DNA of 64,000 nucleotides. Origin: Bartonella kosoyi (GTDB taxonomy: Bacteria; Pseudomonadota; Alphaproteobacteria; Rhizobiales; Rhizobiaceae). The notes under the pieces are model-generated. The model did no database searches and had not been told where the DNA came from. It worked only from the letters and a program-made list of their open reading frames with translations. Each line of letters starts with the position of its first letter. The stretch's first letter is position 1. The translations under genes were made by a program, and so were the position numbers. Below, piece by piece: positions 51,121-57,938 of the stretch. The stretch covers positions 1,798,001 to 1,862,000 of the forward strand of contig NZ_CP031843.2 in NCBI RefSeq assembly GCF_003606325.2. Reading direction: 5' to 3'.

Positions 51121-51376
51121 AAAAATCACACACTATCAGCAACGTTTACAAAAAATCCAAACGCATGGGCTTGACACAAATGCTAAACAGCAACTGCTGG
51201 AAGAACTGCGTGAAGAAACAAAAGAACTTGCCGCAACATTAGCCGCTCAAATAGCGCTAGAAGAGGGAAATATATCCCCTATCAACACCCTCATTCAAAA
51301 CTCAAAAAATAAAAATGACCTAGCATCACGTATTCGCAAAAAAATAACTTGTCTCTCCAACCTCCCCCTTAAATAA
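51110..51376 (+). CDS. Short helical protein, possible C-terminal part of the same family
   Basis: 88 residues of charged helix: KITHYQQRLQKIQTHGLDTN, LREETKELAATLAAQIALEE, then GNISPINTLIQNSKNKNDLA and SRIRKKI. The ending resembles the tail of the longer Rhizobiales proteins ('ALEGPDSPINALL...SLADRIRAL'). Start ATG 51110 lies inside the previous gene's last codons, so translation is probably coupled. It may be a retained domain or debris; without alignment I cannot say which. Confidence 0.55.
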   Translation: MMREKITHYQQRLQKIQTHGLDTNAKQQLLEELREETKELAATLAAQIALEEGNISPINTLIQNSKNKNDLASRIRKKITCLSNLPLK

Positions 51377-51680
51377 GTTGTATTTCAAAAAAACTTTAAA
51401 ATCAAAAAAGCTTTATTGTAACTTTTATAACTCAAATAATTTTTATTAAATGTAACTTTCTTGCTCAGTTAAAGAAAAGATTTCTTATCCTAAACCGATT
51501 TGAAAAAATCCATCTTCTTATCTAGCGATTCCATTTGCTTGTCATATCAACGCCCTAAAGGACAGCATCCCCTGAATCCTAGAAGCAAATATATGCATCA
51601 CACACTTTAACAAAAAATATCTTCTAAGATAGATCAACCCCAAAGCTTTTACCATAAGTTTTAAAGATAAAAGCACACGC
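51377..51680. other. Convergent intergenic interval
   Basis: About 300 bases; nothing recognised. Confidence 0.4.
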
Positions 51681-52799
51681 TCAAGAATGATAAAAATCTC
51701 TTATTTTTTGGATAATCATATCCTGATCTGTTTGCGTCAAATAAGGATGCATTGGCAAACTTAAAACACACTCCCCTAAAGACTCTGAAACGGTAAGGGA
51801 ATCTTTCACATAAGAAAAGTGTTTATAAGCGGGCTGTTGATGTAAAGGTGTTTTATAATAAATCATTGTAGGGACAGAATTTTTTTGTAAAAAATCTTTT
51901 AATTTATCACGCTCTTTGACCTTAATCGTATATTGTGCATAAGCAGAACGAATATTTTCTTCTATTTCTGGAACTGTAACAACATCTCTTAAACCATTGG
52001 AATAACGTTGAGAAATTTTTACACGCTTTTCCATTTCATCTTCAAAAATCACAAACTTTTCGAGTAAAATTGCAGCCTGAATACTATCAAGACGCGAATT
52101 CATACCAATCCGTACATTATCATATTGTGTTTCACCTTTACCATGAAACAAAATAGAGCGTAAAAGTTCTGCCAAATAATCATCATTGGTCATCATAGCG
52201 CCTCCATCACCATAACAGCCTAATGGTTTTGCAGGATAAAAACTTGTGGCGGCCACATCACCAAAAGCACCGCACATAGTATTACCACTTCTTCCACCCA
52301 TAGATTGAGCAGCATCTTCAATGACAAAAAGATTTTCCTTTGCGGCGACTTGAGCAATTTGCACATAGTCAGCAGAAAGCCCAAATAAATCAACAGCAAT
52401 AATAGCCTTTGGCTTTAGCCGTCCCTCTTTTTTAACCATTTTGATAGCGTGAGAAAGTTTTTCAACATCAATATTAAATGTATTGGGTAAAACATCAACA
52501 AAAACAGGCTCAGCCCCCACCAAAGCAACCACTTCGGCCGTTGCCGAAAATGTAAAGCTAGGACAAAACACAGCATCCCCTGGACCAATATTTTTAGCCA
52601 TGAGAGGCATCTTCAAAGCATCCGTTCCATTAGCACATGCAATCACATGTTTAACACCAAGATACTCTGCCAATTTCTCTTCCAATTCTGTTACCTTCGG
52701 CCCCAAAATATACTTACCACTCGCGACCACATGCGCAATTGCAGAATTAATTTTATCTTCAATACGCGCACGCTGCGCCCCAAGGTCGATGAATTGCAT
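51681..52799 (-). CDS. DegT/DnrJ/EryC1/StrS sugar aminotransferase
   Basis: PLP enzyme that aminates a keto-sugar nucleotide. 372 residues from ATG 52799 (GGAG upstream). Signatures: MQFIDLGAQRARIEDKINSA, GPKVTELEEKLAEYLGVKHV, ACANGTDALKMPLMAKNIGP, the aspartate that holds PLP in FVIEDAAQSMGGRSG, and the Schiff-base lysine in ATSFYPAKPLGCYGDGGAM. It resembles WbpE-type enzymes. Only 49 bases separate it from the preceding dehydrogenase gene, so both probably act in one amino-sugar pathway for surface polysaccharide. Confidence 0.9.
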   Translation of the reverse strand: MQFIDLGAQRARIEDKINSAIAHVVASGKYILGPKVTELEEKLAEYLGVKHVIACANGTDALKMPLMAKNIGPGDAVFCPSFTFSATAEVVALVGAEPVFVDVLPNTFNIDVEKLSHAIKMVKKEGRLKPKAIIAVDLFGLSADYVQIAQVAAKENLFVIEDAAQSMGGRSGNTMCGAFGDVAATSFYPAKPLGCYGDGGAMMTNDDYLAELLRSILFHGKGETQYDNVRIGMNSRLDSIQAAILLEKFVIFEDEMEKRVKISQRYSNGLRDVVTVPEIEENIRSAYAQYTIKVKERDKLKDFLQKNSVPTMIYYKTPLHQQPAYKHFSYVKDSLTVSESLGECVLSLPMHPYLTQTDQDMIIQKIRDFYHS

Positions 52800-52848
52800 A
52801 TTAGCTCCATTGATTATCACAAGAGTGCAAAAACGCTACCTGTCTCTT

Positions 52849-53805
52849 TTATCTATCATAATTGACACCAGCAGCTGTTAAAATCCGTAAAATCGCAATA
52901 GCATCACCACCATTTGTACGAGGTGATTGACGCGTTTCAATACAATGAAGAAAGTGCCGTAATTCGCGAGTAAGCGGCAAATCTTCACAAACATCAATGT
53001 AATTCAGCTCATCCATGCTAAAAGCCCACTCTTGATTCTCTTTCCAAATGGCAAAGTGGTGCATTGCCAATTTACGGCTCCACGGTTCCATATCATCAAA
53101 AACGAGCATAGCCTTTGTTCCAACAACAGTTAAACGCCTTTCACGATAAGGACTCAAGCGTGAAGCAAAAAGATGACTCTGTACACCATTTGGAAAAGTC
53201 ATATGAATATGGGAAAAATCGGAAATCTGATCAACGACAGCAGCCCCCTCACCGCGAATTTTGGAGGGTTCACATCCTGTCAATGCTAAAATCATTGAGA
53301 GATCATGAGGGGCAAGATCCCATAAAGCATCACTGTGTGTATGAAATTTTCCAAAGCCTAACCGATGAGAATAAATATATCGCACCTCCCCCAATTCCCC
53401 CTTTTTCACCAATTCATACATTTTTTCAAAAGTCGGATGAAACCGTAAAATATGGCCCACCATAAAAATCCGCCCATAGGCATCTGCTTCCTGAACCTGG
53501 CGTTTAGCATCAGCAACATTTAGAGCTATTGGCTTTTCCACCAAAACATCTTTACCATTTTTAACAGCACGCAGCACATTTTGTGTATGAAATTGTGGAG
53601 GCAACGCTAGCACCAGCGCATCAATATCTTGCTGAGCAAAAAGATCATCTGGTGCAACAGCCTCTACATCATACATCGTGGCAAAACGAACAGCACGATC
53701 GCTATCAATATCAGAAACTGCTGCTAAAGCCCCAAGAGAATGGAGTGTCTTTATATGATTTCCACCCCAATGGCCGCATCCTAAAACCGCTACACGTGGC
53801 ACCAT
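52849..53805 (-). CDS. Gfo/Idh/MocA oxidoreductase (WlbA/WbpB-like)
   Basis: NAD(P)-dependent sugar dehydrogenase. 318 residues: Rossmann start RVAVLGCGHWGGNHIKTLHS, the family motif VLVEKPIALNVADAKRQV (catalytic Lys), HILRFHPTFEKMYELV, and the His/Asp site in LWDLAPHDLSMILAL. Such enzymes oxidise the 3-position of UDP-GlcNAc(A) before the DegT partner adds an amine, and the two genes are adjacent here. No acetyltransferase or glycosyltransferase follows. Confidence 0.9.
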   Translation of the reverse strand: MVPRVAVLGCGHWGGNHIKTLHSLGALAAVSDIDSDRAVRFATMYDVEAVAPDDLFAQQDIDALVLALPPQFHTQNVLRAVKNGKDVLVEKPIALNVADAKRQVQEADAYGRIFMVGHILRFHPTFEKMYELVKKGELGEVRYIYSHRLGFGKFHTHSDALWDLAPHDLSMILALTGCEPSKIRGEGAAVVDQISDFSHIHMTFPNGVQSHLFASRLSPYRERRLTVVGTKAMLVFDDMEPWSRKLAMHHFAIWKENQEWAFSMDELNYIDVCEDLPLTRELRHFLHCIETRQSPRTNGGDAIAILRILTAAGVNYDR

Positions 53806-53965
53806 TTTTATGCCTTACCTTACTTTGATCTATAAAATTATACTTTACATATCGAGGATAAAATAGAATGACAAGAGAAAAGCTTAAAAACGATGCTTGA
53901 CATCTCACTATTCTACCTCTTATATCCGCAGAAGATGTAATTATTTGCACTTATAATTTTATTTT

Positions 53966-54042
53966 GGCGGAGTAGCTCAGTAGGTTAGAGCAGAGGAATC
54001 ATAATCCTTGTGTCGGGGGTTCAAATCCCTCCTCCGCTACCA
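53966..54042 (+). tRNA. tRNA-Met (elongator, CAU)
   Basis: 77 nt with CCA encoded. Acceptor GGCGGAG pairs with CTCCGCT (G1-T72 wobble), D-arm AGCTCAGTAGGTTAGAGC, anticodon stem AGGA/TCCT with loop ATCATAA, T-arm GGGGGTTCAAATCCC. The first pair rules out the unpaired 1-72 of initiator tRNA. It borders the phage-derived region to its right and may be its insertion point. Confidence 0.88.
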
Positions 54043-54055
54043 TTTTTTTTCACAG

Positions 54056-54155
54056 TAGTTGTAGCTTGCTGTAGCTTGCCAGCAGGTTGTAGCTTGTGTA
54101 GCTTGCCTGTAGCTTGCCAGCAGGTTTTGTATATTTTGCCACCAGGTTTTGTACC
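54056..54155 (+). repeat. Short direct repeats after tRNA-Met
   Basis: Five GTAGCTT units lie within 54061-54115. TGTAGCTTGCCAGCAGGTT occurs twice (54070-54088 and 54109-54127), and a diverged TTGCCACCAGGTTTTGT follows. Looks like slippage or repeated insertion at the tRNA 3' side. Confidence 0.7.
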
Positions 54156-54441
54156 AATTTATTTTCTTTTAAGGGTTTTTAAGGTGTTTTCAAAGGGTCT
54201 TCAAAGACCTTTCAAAGATCATTTAGAGCCTCTTTAATGAGTCTTTATTTTTCTCTCTTAAAGACCGCAATTTTTGATGATCAATCATTGAGCTGGAATC
54301 GTATGACAGGAATCGCATTATTTGAGAAGCAACATACATAAAAGGATATGACTTCTTTTAGCATAAATTGACTGATCGTTTTTCCGTATCCCAAGTATAT
54401 TATTCAAGTACATTATTATAAAGAGAAGCGTTTGAGGAATT

Positions 54442-54563
54442 GGGTAAACATTACCCTATTGCTGAACTCATGCAATTGGATCAACTTGATCCTATTGTAC
54501 CTTTAAGGAATAGGGACAAGTTGTCCCCATTGCTCTCTCCCACCCAAAGTGCAAACATTGCAC
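54442..54563 (+). repeat. Palindrome array, left half (four 15-bp palindromes, 36-nt period)
   Basis: Perfect 6-3-6 palindromes: GGGTAAACATTACCC (54442), GGATCAACTTGATCC (54478), GGGACAAGTTGTCCC (54513), GTGCAAACATTGCAC (54549). Arms differ but always self-pair. Read on the plus strand, the codons at corresponding positions (54443, 54479, 54515, 54551) are exactly 36 nt apart and give 12-residue units beginning GKHYP, DQLDP, DKLSP, ANIAR. A TAA precedes the frame, so no start is evident. Confidence 0.85.
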
Positions 54564-54640
54564 GTTGATCTCAGAAAGCATTACAACCGATCAAAGGAGC
54601 AGGTTGCACTTTTGATCTTCCATTTCCTTCACATAAAATT

Positions 54641-54868
54641 TCATTGTGATCTGAATATTTCAAAAATAGGATCAACTTGACCCAATTTTTCTTCATCATG
54701 CAATTGTGCAATGTTTGCACTATTGCTCCTTTTAGCAATTGGTGCAAATTGCACCAATTGCTCTAAATGTTCATCATCACCGATCACAGGGTAAACATTA
54801 CCCTTTGATTTTCTGTCACTCAGAGGTTTTCTTTTCTCCTGTTTTGTTTCCCTTATCTGGTGCCTCAA
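54641..54868 (-). CDS. Short repeat ORF overlapping the phage D gene end
   Basis: A 75-codon frame with a TTG start inside the D gene. Its first 20 residues are an out-of-frame reading of D; the rest is the 12-residue repeat series of the right palindrome array (KGNVYPVIGDDEHLEQL; VQFAPIAKRSNS; ANIAQLHDEEKL; GQVDPIFEIF). It may be the tail of an old phage gene rather than a live one. Confidence 0.35.
   Translation of the reverse strand: MRHQIRETKQEKRKPLSDRKSKGNVYPVIGDDEHLEQLVQFAPIAKRSNSANIAQLHDEEKLGQVDPIFEIFRSQ
54669..54803 (-). repeat. Palindrome array, right half (four palindromes, opposite coding strand)
   Basis: GGATCAACTTGACCC (54669, one G-T pair), GTGCAATGTTTGCAC (54706), GGTGCAAATTGCACC (54741; part of a perfect 29-nt palindrome 54734-54762) and GGGTAAACATTACCC (54789). 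On the minus strand, corresponding codons are 48, 36 and 36 nt apart and give GNVYP, VQFAP, ANIAQ, GQVDP. GGGTAA/TTACCC and GTGCAA/TTGCAC arms also occur in the left half. Confidence 0.85.
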
Positions 54869-55826
54869 AGGTTATTTCTGTGATGTAGCCGCTTTGCTTT
54901 TCATAGCGATGGGTCACGGTAGCAGCCTTCCATGGACCATTGATTTCGCCTCGAAACCCTTGCAGGAGAAGCGGTTGACCCGCCATGATTTCAGGGTATC
55001 CCGCAAGAGTTAAGGAGCCACTGCCTACAGCACGGCATAAGCGATCCGACTCGGAAGCAGCCGCCGCTTGTGCTTCTTCTTGACTTGGATAACAACTGCG
55101 CAGACGGCGAATGGGGCCAGTAAACCCTGTTTGATGCTTGACTTGGCATTGTTGCCCTTTTGCGCGATCAAAATAAGAAGCTTCAATGATGCCGTATTGC
55201 GTACGCGGCTCTAGGGTGAATTCCCAATGGGAACACTCATGTTGATGAATGGTCTGGAGGGGGAGATTGTCCCCGCTTAAAAATAAAAACTTATGGTCTT
55301 TGATTAAAAAACGCGCCCGCATGCGATCCGCAAGCCTAGTTAAAAAATCAATCGCCGATTGATCGGTGCGCACCACATAAGGCAAGGTTTGTTTGGTCAA
55401 TTGTGGACTGACCTTTGCTTGATAACCATGGCGTTTGGCAAGGGTCTCAACAATCTCAGCAATGGTTTTGTGGTCAAAATGTTCACTCGCCTGTTCTTTG
55501 ATCTCCGCACACATCGAGGCACTTTTGCCACAAAGGCGCAAAATCTCTCCATCACTGCCCCCACAACTGATCACCGTCTCCACAACAAAACGCCCCATAA
55601 AGGCACGAATGCTGTCCTGATAGCCAAAGGTGACATGGAGCGCACTGTTACTGGAGGGAATCTCTAAATCATTGCCGCTATCATCAAATTCCGCCTCGAA
55701 TGTATCGGCTTCATTACCCGCATTGTCTGTGATGGTTGCCGTTAAAAGACGTTGGTAAAAAACTTCATGAACAGGTTTTTCTCCCACCTTAACCACAATA
55801 AAAGGGTGTGTGCGCATTAATCCCAT
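54816..55826 (-). CDS. P2-like phage late control gene D / tail hub protein
   Basis: 336 residues. The gpD pattern is seen from the start (HPFIVVKVGEKPVHEVFYQR; LLTATITDNAGNEADTFEAE) through LRLCGKSASMCAEIKEQASE, KTIAEIVETLAKRHGYQAKV, YVVRTDQSAIDFLTRLADRM and the C-terminal LTLAGYPEIMAGQPLLLQGF. In P2-type tails gpD forms the baseplate hub. It overlaps gene X by 10 bases. GC is visibly higher than in the flanking chromosome, in line with acquisition. Confidence 0.9.
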   Translation of the reverse strand: MGLMRTHPFIVVKVGEKPVHEVFYQRLLTATITDNAGNEADTFEAEFDDSGNDLEIPSSNSALHVTFGYQDSIRAFMGRFVVETVISCGGSDGEILRLCGKSASMCAEIKEQASEHFDHKTIAEIVETLAKRHGYQAKVSPQLTKQTLPYVVRTDQSAIDFLTRLADRMRARFLIKDHKFLFLSGDNLPLQTIHQHECSHWEFTLEPRTQYGIIEASYFDRAKGQQCQVKHQTGFTGPIRRLRSCYPSQEEAQAAAASESDRLCRAVGSGSLTLAGYPEIMAGQPLLLQGFRGEINGPWKAATVTHRYEKQSGYITEITFEAPDKGNKTGEKKTSE

Positions 55827-56071
55827 AACCGTTTCACCACGCGGTTCTTTTCTTGGGGGATAAATTCAGGCAGAATGACCGTTAAGCCTCGCGGTAAAAT
55901 TGGACCATATTTGGCAATCTCTGGATTGGCTTCCAATGTGGCTTCACAATAGCCATTTAATAATCCAACTTGAGAACGGTCCCCTAACACAGCCATGGCA
56001 TGTTGAAAGCAGAGGAGATCGAGACTCATATCCTCCAGCTCTACAACAACACGCTTTTCTGGTATCTTCAT
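55817..56071 (-). CDS. P2-like phage tail protein X
   Basis: 84 residues. The pattern VELEDMSLDLLCFQHAMAVL and VGLLNGYCEATLEANPEIAK, ending GPILPRGLTVILPEF, is that of gpX, a small LysM-like tail protein. It lies between U and D with overlaps on both sides (4 and 10 bases), the P2 order. The frame is intact. Confidence 0.88.
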   Translation of the reverse strand: MKIPEKRVVVELEDMSLDLLCFQHAMAVLGDRSQVGLLNGYCEATLEANPEIAKYGPILPRGLTVILPEFIPQEKNRVVKRLWD

Positions 56072-56514
56072 AAAGTTTGCCCCACCTGATATTGTCCTTG
56101 CGGTTTTCCGCCATTAAAAAAGGGTAAGAGACTGATGGAATAGCGGATACGCTGGGATTGACCGGAGCGACTGATAAAGTCGTGGTCTTTCGTGATACTG
56201 GTGATCACCACGGGTCCATGGAGAAGGACACTATAGGTGGTATCATTGATCCAACGAAGCATCTGGACCGGCTTTGCTCTCTTGATCGTTGTGGTGATGG
56301 CATCAATGGCTACACGATCACCAAATTCTTCTGGAAACCAAACGCCATGAATGGTTTTGGGATCATTGCCATAGCCAGTAAATTGCAAACTAGGCGACTT
56401 GCCAAAACGCTCTAAGCAAACCCATGAGGCAGAGAATTCCTCTTCAAAAGATTGGAAATTAAGCCAGTCCACATAAAATTGATGTGGACCTAACATCATC
56501 AAAGGATCTTGCAT
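56068..56514 (-). CDS. P2-like phage tail protein U
   Basis: About 148 residues from ATG 56514, with GGGAGGGAG directly upstream; the ATG at 56526 is the alternative. Family pattern: MMLGPHQFYVDWLNFQSFEE, ERFGKSPSLQFTGYGNDPKT, IHGVWFPEEFGDRVAIDAIT and KPVQMLRW. gpU helps terminate the tail. The sequence is complete, so tail genes U-X-D survive although the head and replication genes are missing from this window. Confidence 0.88.
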   Translation of the reverse strand: MQDPLMMLGPHQFYVDWLNFQSFEEEFSASWVCLERFGKSPSLQFTGYGNDPKTIHGVWFPEEFGDRVAIDAITTTIKRAKPVQMLRWINDTTYSVLLHGPVVITSITKDHDFISRSGQSQRIRYSISLLPFFNGGKPQGQYQVGQTL

Positions 56515-56525
56515 GCTCCCTCCCA

Positions 56526-56675
56526 TTATTCTATTCCCTCATGCAATGCATTAGCGCGTGCCCGTTGAATGGTGTGAGTAACCGTTCGACCATTAGCAAC
56601 AGGATCACGAGCGCCATTGACATGCACCGTGACATTTTGAGTGCGATGCATAAGTTTGTGTGTCCCTCCCCTCAT
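56526..56675 (-). pseudogene. Duplicated tape-measure C-terminus
   Basis: A 49-codon frame with GGAAGG before its ATG: MRGGTHKLMHRTQNVTVHVN and then GARDPVANGRTVTHTIQRAR, ending ALHEGIE. This repeats the last 40 residues of the neighbouring tape-measure fragment (NVTVHVNGARDPIATGRAVS...). The roughly 120-bp DNA copy lies about 165 bases away in direct orientation and in a different frame. It is most simply a partial tandem duplication. Confidence 0.75.
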
Positions 56676-56688
56676 TGCCTTCCTGCCA

Positions 56689-57708
56689 TTATTCGGTCCC
56701 TCCATGCAGCGCATTGGCGCGTGCGCGTTGAATGGCGTGACTAACCGCACGACCAGTGGCAATGGGATCACGCGCGCCATTGACATGCACCGTGACATTT
56801 TGATGGTGCGTGATGGGGACGCGTTCTTTGTCTTTTGCTTCTGTGAGAGGCACATTGGCACGACCAGCCACCGCAAATTGTACAAGGGGCTGAGGCGTTT
56901 TGCCTCCTAAAAAACTTGGCAAATAATCTCTTACATCAATCGACCCAATCCACCCCTTTATGCGGTGAGGTAAAGATTTACAAAAATCTGTCAATTGTGA
57001 GATGGACGACATAAAACCATTAACAATCCAATTCGCTAAATCTTCCCCGGCTTGTTCCATACCAGCCTTGGCACTATCCGTGAGCTTTTCTTGAGAAAAA
57101 AAACGCTTCAACCATTGCCAAAAATTGGAAAGGCTTTGTTTAATCCCCTCCCACAAGCTTTCACAAATTTGAGCAACAGAGGCAAGACCTTGTTTAAACT
57201 TTTGCCAATTTTGAGAGAAATCAAAAGCAGCAGCAATGATATTCTTCCAACGGGTGATGGTGCTGGTATCAGCCCCAAAAAAACGCATGACGGCTTCAAA
57301 GGCTTGGCCAAAAGCCCGTGTTATCCCCCGTGCAAAGCCCTTTATAAAAGAAGAAACACGGTCCCAATATTTCCACAAAGCAAAACCAGCAGCCAATATG
57401 ATAGCCACAACAGCAGCAATCACAGCCCCTACCGGAGTAAAAAGCCCCCCCACAACAGAGGACAGGCTTGCCCCAACCACTTCGATCACGGTTCCTATCA
57501 AACCAAAGCTGCTCGCAAATGCCGCCCCTGAGACAGCAATCCCCCGCAAAGCACCCACCAACAAGGTCATGGGGCGCAAAAGTTTGAGGAAACGTGCCCC
57601 AAACCCTGCGGTGAGCAAGCCCAGTGAGCGCCCTGAAGCCAAGAGCCCGCGCCAACTCGTCGTAAGACCACGACTGAGCGCTCCAAGCTTGATAAAATAT
57701 GATAGCAC
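56689..57708 (-). pseudogene. Phage tail tape-measure protein, 5'-truncated
   Basis: Up to 339 codons remain: hydrophobic helices typical of tape-measure proteins (TLLVGALRGIAVSGAAFASS; GGLFTPVGAVIAAVVAIILA), then FRRK-free amphipathic parts and a C-terminus NVTVHVNGARDPIATGRAVS. P2-type gpT proteins are usually much longer, so the N-terminal half is gone. The GTG at 57708 opens into unrelated AT-rich DNA with no ribosome site, marking the break point near 57690-57710. Confidence 0.82.
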
Positions 57709-57938
57709 TGATCTGCTTTTTACAATGTTTTACTAAATATAAAAAATATTTTTATTTCAATACACTTAATTTAAAGTACATTATGTAATTAGTTTAAATA
57801 TTCTTTATTTTAAAATTTTCATTTTGACAAAAAAATTAAAATAACTTATCCAAATAAAAAAACAAATATCATTATTCTATTCTTCTTATGAAATCGATGG
57901 GGAAATGAATATTGGGGGCTTTCATAAGGAGAGTATTG

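Noticed and set aside
54442..54803. CRISPR array
   Set aside because: The 36-nt period is suggestive, but the repeats are not identical, the spacers are in-frame peptide repeats, and no cas genes are present.
57036..57736. Long plus-strand frames of 159-166 codons
   Set aside because: They are antisense shadows of the GC-richer tape-measure gene.
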